Shown here: one piece after another, positions 37,327-45,944 of the stretch | Numbering within the stretch: the stretch's first letter is position 1 | Layout: every line of letters begins with the position of its first letter | From: Dokdonia sp. 4H-3-7-5 | Lineage (GTDB): Bacteria > Bacteroidota > Bacteroidia > Flavobacteriales > Flavobacteriaceae | NCBI RefSeq assembly: GCF_000212355.1 | Contig: NC_015496.1 | Location: 1,996,501 to 2,060,500 of the forward strand | Reading direction: 5' to 3' | DNA length: 64,000 nt | The notes under the pieces: generated by a model | The model's database searches: none | The model's input: the letters and a program-made list of their open reading frames with translations, nothing else | Told to the model about the DNA's origin: nothing | Position numbers and translations under genes: made by a program

Positions 37327-38345
37327 TGCAGGTACAAGAAAACGTATCGCTTAAGAAGTATAATACCTTTGGTATAGATGTAAACGCTCGCTATTTTGCG
37401 AGCGTTTCTTCTATTGATAGCTTAAAAGAATTGCTTGCAAATGAAGCATATCCCAATCCTTTTGTAATAGGTGGAGGGAGTAATATGCTTCTCACTCAAG
37501 ATGTCGATAGGCTAGTGATTCATTGTGACCTTAAGAGTATTGCAGTGGTAAATGAGTCATTTACTGAAGATGAAATCTTGCTTAAGGTAGCTGGAGGAGA
37601 AAACTGGCATGAGTTTGTATTGTACTGTGTAAACAATAACCTAGGAGGCGTTGAAAATCTATCCCTTATTCCGGGTAATGTGGGAACATCACCTATCCAG
37701 AATATAGGTGCTTACGGAGTAGAATTAAAAGATACTTTTTACTCATGTGAGGCAGTGCATAGAGCTACACAACAAGAGCGTGTTTTTACACTTGAAGATT
37801 GTGCTTTTGGATATAGAGATTCTATTTTTAAAAATGAGCTCAAGGATCAATATGTAATAACCTCGGTCACTTTTAAACTCACAAAAAGGAATCATAAAAT
37901 AAATACAGAGTACGGTGCTATTTATGACACGCTTAAAGCGAAAGAAATAACAAACCCAACCTTAGTAGATATCTCAAACGCTGTGATTGCAATACGCCAG
38001 TCTAAGTTGCCAGATCCTAAAAAGATAGGAAATAGCGGGTCATTTTTTAAAAACCCAGTAATCTCTCAAGTTCAGTTTACCGAACTCAGAAAAGAGCATA
38101 CCGAAATACCTTTTTACCCGATAGGTGATGAGCAAATCAAGGTTCCTGCTGGATGGCTTATCGAGCAAGCTGGTTTTAAAGGGAAAAGATTTGGAGATGC
38201 GGGTGTGCATGATAAGCAAGCGCTTGTATTAGTTAATCATGGGAGTGCAACTGGAGCAGAAGTCTGGGGAGTTGCTATGAAAATTCAAGCAGCCGTTAAT
38301 GAAATATTTGGGATAAAGATTGTTCCAGAGGTGAATGTGATTTAA
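37326..38345 (+). CDS. murB: UDP-N-acetylenolpyruvoylglucosamine reductase
   Basis: 339 residues. MurB reduces UDP-GlcNAc-enolpyruvate to UDP-MurNAc in peptidoglycan synthesis, using FAD and NADPH. FAD-site motif VIGGGSNMLL, the YGVELKDT segment, catalytic Ser in GNSGSFFKNPV and the late PAGWLIEQAGFKG are all present. Type I MurB by length. It is translationally coupled to the aminotransferase; terminators lie directly behind it. Confidence 0.97.
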   Translation: MQVQENVSLKKYNTFGIDVNARYFASVSSIDSLKELLANEAYPNPFVIGGGSNMLLTQDVDRLVIHCDLKSIAVVNESFTEDEILLKVAGGENWHEFVLYCVNNNLGGVENLSLIPGNVGTSPIQNIGAYGVELKDTFYSCEAVHRATQQERVFTLEDCAFGYRDSIFKNELKDQYVITSVTFKLTKRNHKINTEYGAIYDTLKAKEITNPTLVDISNAVIAIRQSKLPDPKKIGNSGSFFKNPVISQVQFTELRKEHTEIPFYPIGDEQIKVPAGWLIEQAGFKGKRFGDAGVHDKQALVLVNHGSATGAEVWGVAMKIQAAVNEIFGIKIVPEVNVI

Positions 38346-38384
38346 GCCCAAAAAAAATTAGATAAGAAGGTAGTTCTCGAATAA

Positions 38385-38416
38385 AGAAAGAGCAGCTCAA
38401 TGGCTGCTCTTTTTCT
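38385..38416 (+). terminator. Terminator of aminotransferase-murB
   Basis: Stem AGAAAGAGCAGC / GCTGCTCTTTTTCT, loop TCAATG, then T-rich sequence. Confidence 0.88.
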
Positions 38417-38441
38417 ATTTCTACGTTTTGTAGTCTATCCC

Positions 38442-38455
38442 TTTTTCGCGAAAGC
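38442..38455. repeat. Decayed palindrome copy between two terminators
   Basis: TTTTTCGCGAAAGC, two changes from the perfect core and with the right flank GTAAA kept; lies between the murB and fasciclin terminators. Confidence 0.6.
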
Positions 38456-38460
38456 GTAAA

Positions 38461-38488
38461 AAAAAAGCCCCACTCGCATGGGGCTTTC
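38461..38488 (-). terminator. Terminator of the fasciclin gene
   Basis: On the minus strand, stem AAAGCCCCA / TGGGGCTTT, six-base loop and T run. Confidence 0.88.
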
Positions 38489-38514
38489 TCAACTAAACTA
38501 GACTTGAGGCAATT

Positions 38515-39027
38515 CTAATTTCTAGGCATCAATACTCCGTCAATCACGTGGATGATGCCGTTAGAACCTTTCAAATCTGTAGCAATGATTTTTGCAGTAT
38601 TCCCTAAACTGTCTGTGAGTAGTACATCACCACCTTTAATAGAGGCTGTGAGAATATTGCCAGCAACAGTTGTCATTTTAAAGGTTCCGTCTCCTATTGT
38701 TATTTGGTTAACAATATTAGTTGCGGTGAGATAGGCTGGTATTATATGATAGGTAAGCGTAGTAGATAGTGTAGCTTTATTTTCTGACTGTAGGAGGAAT
38801 TGTAGTTTTCCTTGCTCAAGTTTGTCAAATGCTTCATTGGTAGGGGCAAATATGGTATATGGACCTTTTTCTTTGAGGGTAGAAACAAGATTTGCTGCTT
38901 TTATTGCTGCAGTAAAGGTTGTGTGATTTTCAGAATGTAAGATAATATCTGCGATGTCCGATTGTGCATAACTGCTCAGAGAAAAGAATGAGATTACTGC
39001 AATTAAAATTATATTTTTGGGTTTCAT
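38515..39027 (-). CDS. Secreted fasciclin (FAS1) domain protein
   Basis: 170 residues: signal peptide (ends LSSYAQ) plus one FAS1 domain. The family's two conserved boxes are seen, YTIFAPTNEAFDKLE and, near the end, GSNGIIHVIDGVLMP, together with LTYHIIPAY. FAS1 domains mediate adhesion or matrix contacts. It is divergent from an ECF sigma/RskA-like anti-sigma pair; in mycobacteria, SigK and RskA control the FAS1 proteins MPT70/MPT83. Regulation of this gene by the neighbouring sigma is therefore plausible. Confidence 0.93.
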   Translation of the reverse strand: MKPKNIILIAVISFFSLSSYAQSDIADIILHSENHTTFTAAIKAANLVSTLKEKGPYTIFAPTNEAFDKLEQGKLQFLLQSENKATLSTTLTYHIIPAYLTATNIVNQITIGDGTFKMTTVAGNILTASIKGGDVLLTDSLGNTAKIIATDLKGSNGIIHVIDGVLMPRN

Positions 39028-39081
39028 AATAATACGTTGTTTACAGAGTTTATAGTAAAATCTTTTCCTTTCTTAATAATA

Positions 39082-39100
39082 CGCACTAACTTGAAGTGCG
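39082..39100. promoter_or_regulatory. Inverted repeat between fasciclin and sigma genes
   Basis: CGCACT-N7-AGTGCG, a perfect 6-bp inverted repeat roughly midway in the 123-bp divergent gap. It could be an operator for either gene; no regulator is identified. Confidence 0.4.
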
Positions 39101-39150
39101 GGATGGAATTGTATTCTTAAGATTTTGTTAATTCAAGAAAAACATACTTT

Positions 39151-39705
39151 TTGAAGACATTTGTCGAAAAACATATTGTAGAACTCCTTAAAGCTGGAGA
39201 TGAGCGTGCTATAGGGTTATTATATGACAACTATGCAGATGCTCTGTATGGTGTTGCGATTAAAGTGACCCACGATGAGGAGCTTGCTCAAGACGTATTG
39301 CAAGAATCATTTGTCAAAATTTGGAAAAACGCACATAAATATGATGCTGATAAAGCGCGTCTGTTTACCTGGCTTTTTAGAGTAGTTCAAAACACGGCTA
39401 TAGACAAGGTGCGTAGTCGTAAAAGAAAAATGAATAAAGAAGTCCAAACGGACGATTCAAACGTATATCATTTACAGTCTACCTCGCTGGCAATAGAGCA
39501 TATGGATATTCAAGAACACGCAAATGGACTTGAAGATAAGTACAGAGTTGTAATTGATGCTTTGTTTTTTCAAGGAATGACCCAGCAAGAGGCAAGCGAA
39601 GAGTTGAACATACCGTTAGGTACCGTAAAGTCTAGGTTAAAAATAGGCCTGCGAGAAATGCGTAAACTATTTGGAGTATTATTTTTTATGATCAGTACGT
39701 TATGA
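39151..39705 (+). CDS. ECF-type RNA polymerase sigma factor (SigK-like)
   Basis: 184 residues from a TTG start. Region 2 (YDNYADALYGVAIKVT to ESFVKIWKN) and region 4 (MTQQEASEELNIPLGTVKSRL, a helix-turn-helix) are both present with a linker, as in ECF sigma factors. The downstream gene, a membrane anti-sigma factor, overlaps by 4 bp (ATGA), the usual sign of a sigma/anti-sigma pair. Probable targets include the divergent fasciclin gene. Confidence 0.92.
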   Translation: MKTFVEKHIVELLKAGDERAIGLLYDNYADALYGVAIKVTHDEELAQDVLQESFVKIWKNAHKYDADKARLFTWLFRVVQNTAIDKVRSRKRKMNKEVQTDDSNVYHLQSTSLAIEHMDIQEHANGLEDKYRVVIDALFFQGMTQQEASEELNIPLGTVKSRLKIGLREMRKLFGVLFFMISTL

Positions 39706-40469
39706 GTGATAGAGTTTCACAATTTTTAGAGAGCGATTTATTAGAGCGTTACCTTATGGGAGCTACATCGCCTATAGAGTCTCAGGAAGCTGAGCACTAT
39801 ATAGATAAGTATCCTGAGGTGAAGCAAACGTATATAGAATTACAAGAAAACCTTGAGAACTACGCGGTATCATATGCCGTAAAAGTTCCTGAGGAATTAC
39901 GTTCTACTATCGTAAATGTAGCAAGAACTAAACCTAAACGTGCTTTACCTATTCTTGCAATTACCGCATGTATGATAGCAGCATTTTTTGGGCTAGTTGC
40001 CATTATGATTTATAACCAAAATCAAGAGTTACTAGACGATAGGAGGTTTACATCAAACCTACTTGAAAACTTAAATGATGATATTGTTTCAAACAGAGAG
40101 ATGTTACAATCTGTAGAGGAGCAATTTATGATTCTCAATAATACATCAACCCAGAAGTATATTTTACAAGGTAATGTGCGTGCACAGCGGTTAGAGGCTG
40201 TTGCTTATGTTAACGAGCTGGAGCAGCGTTCATACATACACGTAAATACGTTGCCTGAGCTTCCAGACGAGCAAGTGTACCAGATGTGGGCATCTGTAGA
40301 TGGGACATTAGTTCCTCTAGATATTCTTAAGGTTACAAAAGACAACCTTGTAGAAATTCCTTATGAGGAGCGTATGGCGAGTATTAATATTACAATTGAG
40401 CCTAAGGGCGGTAGCAAAGAAGCAACACAAGCAAATGAAGTTGCTATCATAAATTTTGACAATAACTAA
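39702..40469 (+). CDS. Anti-sigma factor, RskA-like
   Basis: 255 residues. A short cytoplasmic domain (about 1-80; LLERYLMGATSPIESQEAEHYI is a typical anti-sigma start), one membrane helix (about 86-108) and an extracytoplasmic domain with the RskA-type segment LPELPDEQVYQMWASVDGT. It would hold the ECF sigma inactive at the membrane until proteolysis releases it. Starts within the sigma gene's stop (ATGA overlap). Confidence 0.9.
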   Translation: MSDRVSQFLESDLLERYLMGATSPIESQEAEHYIDKYPEVKQTYIELQENLENYAVSYAVKVPEELRSTIVNVARTKPKRALPILAITACMIAAFFGLVAIMIYNQNQELLDDRRFTSNLLENLNDDIVSNREMLQSVEEQFMILNNTSTQKYILQGNVRAQRLEAVAYVNELEQRSYIHVNTLPELPDEQVYQMWASVDGTLVPLDILKVTKDNLVEIPYEERMASINITIEPKGGSKEATQANEVAIINFDNN

Positions 40470-40515
40470 GGACTTTCCTTCTTTTAAAAAACTTTTACTT
40501 CCTAATGCCTTTCTG

Positions 40516-40523
40516 TATCTTTG
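40516..40523 (+). promoter_or_regulatory. Candidate -7 box TATCTTTG for the Cys-rich membrane protein gene
   Basis: Exact TAnnTTTG match, 15 bp before the ATG at 40539; a spurious in-frame TTG overlaps it. Confidence 0.55.
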
Positions 40524-40538
40524 TGCAAAATATTTGTC

Positions 40539-40736
40539 ATGGAGTTACTATTAATAACACTAGCCCTTCTTGCACTATCAGTAGCAGGTATTGCAATTAA
40601 AATCTGGGCAAAAAAAGACGGTAAGTTTGCTGGTACCTGTGCCAGTCAAAGTCCTTTTCTTAATAAGAGCGGTGAGGCTTGCGGTATGTGCGGTAAAATG
40701 CCCGAAGAAATGGGTGATTGTTCTGTAGAGAAATAA
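40539..40736 (+). CDS. Small membrane-anchored four-Cys protein
   Basis: 65 residues: one N-terminal membrane helix (about 2-24) and a short tail with four Cys spaced C-x15-C-x2-C-x9-C (TCAS, EACGMC, GDC). The spacing could bind a metal or form disulfides. Similar tiny proteins recur in Flavobacteriaceae as 'membrane or secreted protein'; no function is known to me. It has its own promoter and is followed 12 bp later by the glycosyltransferase gene. Confidence 0.75.
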   Translation: MELLLITLALLALSVAGIAIKIWAKKDGKFAGTCASQSPFLNKSGEACGMCGKMPEEMGDCSVEK

Positions 40737-40748
40737 GACCTCTATCTA

Positions 40749-41864
40749 TTGGAACACATTTTTACACTACTATTTTATATATTTATAGGAGTCACGTTTA
40801 TTAACGTGACTTTTTACATTTTCTATTGGATATTTGCTTTCGCGAAAATTTCTAACACCAATAGAAGTTCGCTTCCTTCAGTTTCTGTAATTATTTGTGC
40901 CAAAAACGAGTCGGCAAATCTTCAAAAAAATATCCCAAAAATACTATCTCAAGACTATCCAGAATTTGAAATTATTTTAATTAATGATGCATCTTCTGAT
41001 GATACAGAAGATATAATGGAAGCATTTAAACTAGCCAATACGAATGTGCAGCAAGTAAATGTGGTAAATAATGAAACTTTCTGGGGTAATAAAAAATACG
41101 CACTTACGCTTGGGATAAAACGAGCACAGCATAAGCACATGTTATTTACAGATGCAGATTGTGTTCCCGCATCAAATCACTGGTTACAGCACATGGCTTC
41201 TTCCTTTAGTGAAGAAAAGGAGATTGTGTTAGGTTATGGAGCTTATGAGAAAATCAAAGGATCTTGGATTAATAAGCTTATAAGATTTGAAACTTTGATA
41301 ACTGCTTTGCAATATTTTAGTTGGGCAAAAGCGGGTAGACCTTATATGGGCGTAGGTCGTAACCTAGCGTATACTTCAGATGTTTTTTATGAGCAAAAAG
41401 GATTTATCAACCATATTAAAATTCAAAGTGGTGATGACGACCTGTTTGTAAACGAGGCAAGCACGCGTAAGAATACAGCGATACAGTTTTCTCCAGAATC
41501 ATTTACAATTTCTACTCCTAAGAAAACTTTTGCAAGTTGGATAACTCAAAAGCGCAGGCATATAAGTACTGCGGTACACTATAAGTTTTTAGAGAAATCA
41601 TTGCTAGCGCTATTTTATATAAGTCAGTGTTTGTTCTTAGTAGGAGCAATTGCCCTTCTTGTAAATCAGTGTAACTGGCAATGGGTAGCGCTCATTATTG
41701 GTGTACGTTATTTATGTGCATGGATTACGGTAGGTTGTAGCGCTGCGCGTTTACAAGAAAAAGATTTGACTTATTTATATCCTATTTATGAGATTACGTT
41801 GGTATGTGTACAAATGAGTATCTTTATCTGTAACCTTTTCACAAAACCTACACGGTGGAAGTAA
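40749..41864 (+). CDS. Glycosyltransferase family 2, membrane-bound
   Basis: 371 residues from a TTG start. An N-terminal hydrophobic helix precedes the GT-A domain: SVIICAKNESANLQKNIPKI, LINDASSDDTEDIM, then the DxD-like LFTDADC. Two or three membrane helices close the C-terminus (about 275-365). It likely transfers a sugar to an envelope lipid or polysaccharide; donor and acceptor are unknown. A decayed palindrome lies near the start (FAFAKISN). The end overlaps the next sigma gene by 10 bp. Confidence 0.88.
   Translation: MEHIFTLLFYIFIGVTFINVTFYIFYWIFAFAKISNTNRSSLPSVSVIICAKNESANLQKNIPKILSQDYPEFEIILINDASSDDTEDIMEAFKLANTNVQQVNVVNNETFWGNKKYALTLGIKRAQHKHMLFTDADCVPASNHWLQHMASSFSEEKEIVLGYGAYEKIKGSWINKLIRFETLITALQYFSWAKAGRPYMGVGRNLAYTSDVFYEQKGFINHIKIQSGDDDLFVNEASTRKNTAIQFSPESFTISTPKKTFASWITQKRRHISTAVHYKFLEKSLLALFYISQCLFLVGAIALLVNQCNWQWVALIIGVRYLCAWITVGCSAARLQEKDLTYLYPIYEITLVCVQMSIFICNLFTKPTRWK
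40836..40849. repeat. Decayed palindrome copy in the glycosyltransferase gene
   Basis: GCTTTCGCGAAAAT (two changes), read as AFAKI at the end of the first membrane helix. Confidence 0.6.
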
Positions 41865-42424
41865 CCCCCGAAAAAATTATTCTAGAAATATCCCGAGCAA
41901 AAGAAGGAAAGCAAAGTGCTTTCAATTTCTTGCTTAATTCCTTTTGGAGTGAGGTATATGGTTTCCAACTCAAGCGAACTAAAAACGCTTATGACGCAGA
42001 GGATATTACCATCCAGACATTTTCAAAAGCATTTTCAAAAATAGACACTTATAAAGAAGAGTATAGATTTGCCACATGGTTAATTACTATATCAAAAAAT
42101 ATACACATTGATATTATTAGGAAAAAAGAGTCTTCTATAAGATCTCATATTTCTGATCGTGATGACGAGCGAGTAAAGAAAGTTGCCGACTTAAACCCTT
42201 CTCCAGAAGATGTGCTCATCAAAGAGCAGAATTTATCTGAATTACTAGCTTATATTAAAACCTTAAAGCCTCATTATCAAGAAATCATTAATTTGCGTTA
42301 CTTTCAAGAAATGAGCTATAAAGAAATGGCAGAGTATCTTGAAGAACCTATGAGTAATGTAAAAGTGAAGCTTCTACGTGCTCGCAGATTACTCGCAGAC
42401 GTAATTAAAACAGAAGATAATTGA
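41855..42424 (+). CDS. Second ECF-type RNA polymerase sigma factor
   Basis: 189 residues from GTG, the start overlapping the glycosyltransferase gene. Region 2 has YDAEDITIQTFSKAFSKID and FATWLITISKNIHIDIIRK; region 4 is INLRYFQEMSYKEMAEYLEE and SNVKVKLLRARRLL. No anti-sigma factor is adjacent; the next gene is a metal-transporter-like protein whose TTG start overlaps its stop by three bases, so the pair is co-translated. Target genes are unknown. Confidence 0.9.
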   Translation: MEVTPEKIILEISRAKEGKQSAFNFLLNSFWSEVYGFQLKRTKNAYDAEDITIQTFSKAFSKIDTYKEEYRFATWLITISKNIHIDIIRKKESSIRSHISDRDDERVKKVADLNPSPEDVLIKEQNLSELLAYIKTLKPHYQEIINLRYFQEMSYKEMAEYLEEPMSNVKVKLLRARRLLADVIKTEDN

Positions 42425-43656
42425 AAGCTATACCCTTTAAAAAGTTAGGACCAGGATTACTATTTGCTGGCGCGGCTATTGGGGTTTCTCATCTTGTGCA
42501 AAGCACTAGAGCAGGCGCCGATTTTGGCTTTGGTCTCCTGTGGGCTTTGATTCTCGTAAATATTATAAAATATCCATTCTTCCAGTTTGGGCCTAGGTAT
42601 GCCTCAGCAACTGGAAACAGTTTGCTAGTTGGGTATATGAAATTAGGTAAGCCTGTTTTGTGGGTTTATTTCTTTTTGACACTAGCTACTATGTTTACTA
42701 TTCAGACATCAGTAACTATTGTAACTGCAGGAATAGCTGTTCAGCTTTTTGGAATTACTAATGATGTAGCCATATGGAGTGTCGCTATTACAATACTGTG
42801 TGCTGCAATACTAGCAATAGGAAAGTATAGGATTCTCGATAAACTAATGAAGGTGATTATTATCACACTCACTATAAGTACGCTGGTGGCTGTCTTTTTT
42901 GCTTTTCGCGAAAGCGTAACTAACCAAGGAATGGGAACTCCGGCAAATTTGCTCCAAATTATACCAACAGAAGGAGCGGCTGTTGCATTTCTAATTGCCT
43001 TTATGGGGTGGATGCCAGCGCCGCTTGATATTTCTATATGGCATTCATTATGGACACTAGAAAAAAGAGATACGGGTAAGGATGCAATGCGTAATTCAAT
43101 TTTTGATTTTAATATAGGGTATGCTGGTGCGGTAGTGTTGGGTATTTGCTTTATGACCTTAGGAGCGTTAGTTATGTTTGGTACTGGAGAGACTTTTTCT
43201 CCAAGGGGAGGTGTTTTTGCAGGCCAACTTATCAATATGTATACAGCAAGTCTGGGAGACTGGGCAACCTTGCTTATTGGTCTGGCTGCATTTACAACAA
43301 TGTTTAGCACCACACTTACTACATTAGATGCGTCTCCTAGAGGGCTAGAAGCTACGACCTCATTATTAGGTTTCGGTTTTAAAAAACGAGGGTACTTGTT
43401 TTATCTAATCGTCTTAATTCTTGGAACCTGTGGCATATTATTTTTCTTAATAAGCGAGATGGGAGCTCTTGTGAAAGTGGCGACCATACTATCTTTTCTT
43501 ACGGCTCCATTCTATGCCATTTGCAACTATTTATCCTTTAAGGACGAAAGTGTTCCTAAAGAAGCGAGGATCTCTAAAGGCATGGATTTGCTCAGTATTG
43601 TGAGTATAATTGCTTTGTTAGGCTTCAGCATCTGGTATGTTATTACATTGTTTTAA
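42421..43656 (+). CDS. Nramp-like divalent metal transporter, atypical motifs
   Basis: 411 residues, about eleven membrane helices, TTG start overlapping the sigma stop. The pattern fits the Nramp/SLC11 fold. TM1 has GLLFAGAAIGVSHLVQS where classical Nramps have DPGN, and TM6 has MPAPLDISIWHS where they have MPH. The metal-site residues are therefore changed, as in Nramp-related transporters that move other ions such as Mg2+. The transported ion cannot be told. A decayed palindrome (42902) is read FRESV between helices. Confidence 0.82.
   Translation: MKAIPFKKLGPGLLFAGAAIGVSHLVQSTRAGADFGFGLLWALILVNIIKYPFFQFGPRYASATGNSLLVGYMKLGKPVLWVYFFLTLATMFTIQTSVTIVTAGIAVQLFGITNDVAIWSVAITILCAAILAIGKYRILDKLMKVIIITLTISTLVAVFFAFRESVTNQGMGTPANLLQIIPTEGAAVAFLIAFMGWMPAPLDISIWHSLWTLEKRDTGKDAMRNSIFDFNIGYAGAVVLGICFMTLGALVMFGTGETFSPRGGVFAGQLINMYTASLGDWATLLIGLAAFTTMFSTTLTTLDASPRGLEATTSLLGFGFKKRGYLFYLIVLILGTCGILFFLISEMGALVKVATILSFLTAPFYAICNYLSFKDESVPKEARISKGMDLLSIVSIIALLGFSIWYVITLF
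42902..42915. repeat. Decayed palindrome copy in the Nramp-like gene
   Basis: CTTTTCGCGAAAGC with right flank GTAAC kept (two changes at the left edge); read in the third frame as FRESV, in a loop after a membrane helix. Confidence 0.65.
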
Positions 43657-43722
43657 TATGCTGAGGCTTTTTTAACCTTTAAAATGACGTTGCAACTTTC
43701 ATTTTAAATTGTATCTAAGTTA

Positions 43723-43730
43723 TATCTTTG
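43723..43730 (+). promoter_or_regulatory. -7 box TATCTTTG abutting tgt
   Basis: Exact TAnnTTTG match ending 6 nt before the tgt ATG, so transcription may start at the A of ATG. Confidence 0.6.
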
Positions 43731-43736
43731 CCTCTT

Positions 43737-44867
43737 ATGCAATTTGACTTACTTACAACAGATCCTGCATCTCAAGCGAGAGCAGGAAAACTTACAACAG
43801 ATCACGGTGTCATTGAAACGCCTATTTTTATGCCCGTAGGTACGGTAGCATCTGTAAAGGGTGTACACCAGCGCGAGCTTAGAGAAGATATTAATCCAGA
43901 TATTATATTAGGTAATACCTATCATTTGTACTTACGTCCTAAGATGGACATTATGCAGAAGGCAGGTGGGCTACATAAGTTTATGAACTGGGATCGACCT
44001 ATTCTTACAGATAGTGGTGGGTATCAAGTATATTCATTGTCTAATAGGCGTAAGATTAAGGAGGAAGGAGTGCGTTTTAAGTCTCACGTAGATGGGTCTA
44101 TGCACTTATTTACACCAGAAAATGTGATGGAAATTCAGCGCCAGATAGGTGCAGATATTATGATGGCATTTGATGAGTGCACACCATATCCATGTGATTA
44201 TCGTTATGCAAAGAGATCTATGCACATGACTCATAGATGGCTAGATCGTTGTATAAATCATTTTAATAAAATTCCTGCATTATATGGTCATGAGCAAGCA
44301 TTATTCCCTATTGTACAGGGAAGTACGTATAAAGATCTAAGAGCACAATCTGCCGAATATATTGCAAATGCGGGTGCTTTTGGAAACGCCATAGGCGGAC
44401 TTTCTGTAGGAGAGCCAGCCGAAGAAATGTATGGAATGACAGAAGTTGTAACTGCTATATTGCCCAAGGATAAACCTAGATATTTAATGGGAGTAGGTAC
44501 TCCTATAAATATTTTAGAGAATATTGCGTTAGGTGTAGATATGTTTGACTGTGTGATGCCTACAAGAAATGCTCGTAACGGAATGTTATTTACTGCCTAT
44601 GGTAGTATAAATATTAAAAACCTTAAATGGGAAGAGGACTTTTCTCCTATAGACGAAATGGGCCTTACTTGGGTAGATACAGAATATAGTAAAGCCTATC
44701 TTCGTCACTTGTTTAAATGTCACGAGTTGTTAGGAATGCAAATTGCTACCATCCACAATTTAGGTTTCTATATGTGGTTAGTACGTGAAGCGCGCAAGCA
44801 TATTATTGCAGGAGACTTTGTTACTTGGAAAGAGATGATGGTAAAACAAATGAATAATCGTTTATAA
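43737..44867 (+). CDS. tgt: Queuine tRNA-ribosyltransferase
   Basis: 376 residues from ATG at 43737; an earlier in-frame TTG lies in the promoter box. Tgt swaps guanine-34 for preQ1 in GUN-anticodon tRNAs. Seen are FMPVGTVASVKGV, LTDSGGYQVYSLS (catalytic Asp), QIGADIMMAFDEC, FDCVMPTRNARNG and TIHNLGFY. The zinc-binding C-x-C-x2-C before AYLRHL is absent: the stretch reads GLTWVDTEYSKAYLRHL, though the ligand His in TIHN remains. The permease gene begins directly after its stop. Confidence 0.95.
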   Translation: MQFDLLTTDPASQARAGKLTTDHGVIETPIFMPVGTVASVKGVHQRELREDINPDIILGNTYHLYLRPKMDIMQKAGGLHKFMNWDRPILTDSGGYQVYSLSNRRKIKEEGVRFKSHVDGSMHLFTPENVMEIQRQIGADIMMAFDECTPYPCDYRYAKRSMHMTHRWLDRCINHFNKIPALYGHEQALFPIVQGSTYKDLRAQSAEYIANAGAFGNAIGGLSVGEPAEEMYGMTEVVTAILPKDKPRYLMGVGTPINILENIALGVDMFDCVMPTRNARNGMLFTAYGSINIKNLKWEEDFSPIDEMGLTWVDTEYSKAYLRHLFKCHELLGMQIATIHNLGFYMWLVREARKHIIAGDFVTWKEMMVKQMNNRL

Positions 44868-45944
44868 TTGAAAATTCTAGACTGGTATATAGTAAAGCGA
44901 TACATCGGGACTTTTGTCACGATGCTTGTGCTGTTTATACCCATAGGTATTATTGTAAATCTTGCAGAGAAGATTGATAAAATCTTAGCCAATGAAGCCC
45001 CTTTTGGAGAGGTAGCTTTGTATTACCTTAATTTTACAATATACTTTGCAAACCTACTTTTCCCCTTATTTCTATTTTTATCGGTAATATGGTTTACCTC
45101 AAAACTGGCGAACAATACGGAGGTCATTGCCTTCTTGAGTAGTGGAGTGTCATTTTATAGATTTTTAAGACCTTATTTAATAGGGGCAACCATAGTCTGT
45201 GTGGGCGCTTTCTTTTTAGGTACTTATCTTGCTCCACGGGCAAACAAAGGCTACAACGAGTTCATTTTTGAGTACTTAAAAAAGAATAAGAAAGATCGAG
45301 AAACGCAGAATGTCTACAGGCAGATTGACACTGGAGACTATATCTATGTAAGCAGTTTTACACCTCGTACGAAGACAGGACGTAATTTTACATGGGAACA
45401 TTTTGAAGGCAATAAAATGACTTACAAAATGAGCGCTATTCGTATACGATATAACGAAGAGGATACGACATATACCTTGAACAGCTTTAAGAAGCGAACG
45501 ATTACAGAAAATGGTGACATCTTAGAAAGTAAGGCAAAATTAGATACAGTCTTTAATTTTGACATGGATGACCTTACCCCTGTAGAGTACATAGCAGAGA
45601 CCTTAAGTACACCAGAGTTAAGAAAGTTTATTGCAAAAGAAAAATCAAGAGGGTCTTCTTATATAAGTCGCTATGAAGTGACTTTGCAAAAACGCTATAG
45701 TTTACCTGTTGCTGCATATATTCTCACAATTATTGCAGTAGCTGTAAGCGCCATGAAGCGTCGTGGAGGGATGGGGATTAATCTTGCTTTTGGTATTGTG
45801 CTTGCTTTTGTTTTTATATTCTTTGATAAAGTTTTTGGAACGCTTGCAGAGCAATCAGATTTCCCGCCTTTAGTTGCAGTTTGGACACCTAATATACTTT
45901 TTGCTATACTCGCAGTATATCTTCTTCGCAATGCAAAACGATAA
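44868..45944 (+). CDS. LptF/LptG family permease
   Basis: 358 residues, TTG start adjoining the tgt stop. Family layout: N-terminal helices (WYIVKRYIGTFVTMLVLFIPIGIIV; IALYYLN-type second and third helices), a periplasmic beta-jellyroll domain (about 130-260) and three C-terminal helices. LptF/G with LptB2 extract LPS from the inner membrane and pass it to LptC/A. Only one permease is in the window, so the F/G choice is open. Overlaps the next gene by 14 bp. Confidence 0.93.
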   Translation: MKILDWYIVKRYIGTFVTMLVLFIPIGIIVNLAEKIDKILANEAPFGEVALYYLNFTIYFANLLFPLFLFLSVIWFTSKLANNTEVIAFLSSGVSFYRFLRPYLIGATIVCVGAFFLGTYLAPRANKGYNEFIFEYLKKNKKDRETQNVYRQIDTGDYIYVSSFTPRTKTGRNFTWEHFEGNKMTYKMSAIRIRYNEEDTTYTLNSFKKRTITENGDILESKAKLDTVFNFDMDDLTPVEYIAETLSTPELRKFIAKEKSRGSSYISRYEVTLQKRYSLPVAAYILTIIAVAVSAMKRRGGMGINLAFGIVLAFVFIFFDKVFGTLAEQSDFPPLVAVWTPNILFAILAVYLLRNAKR

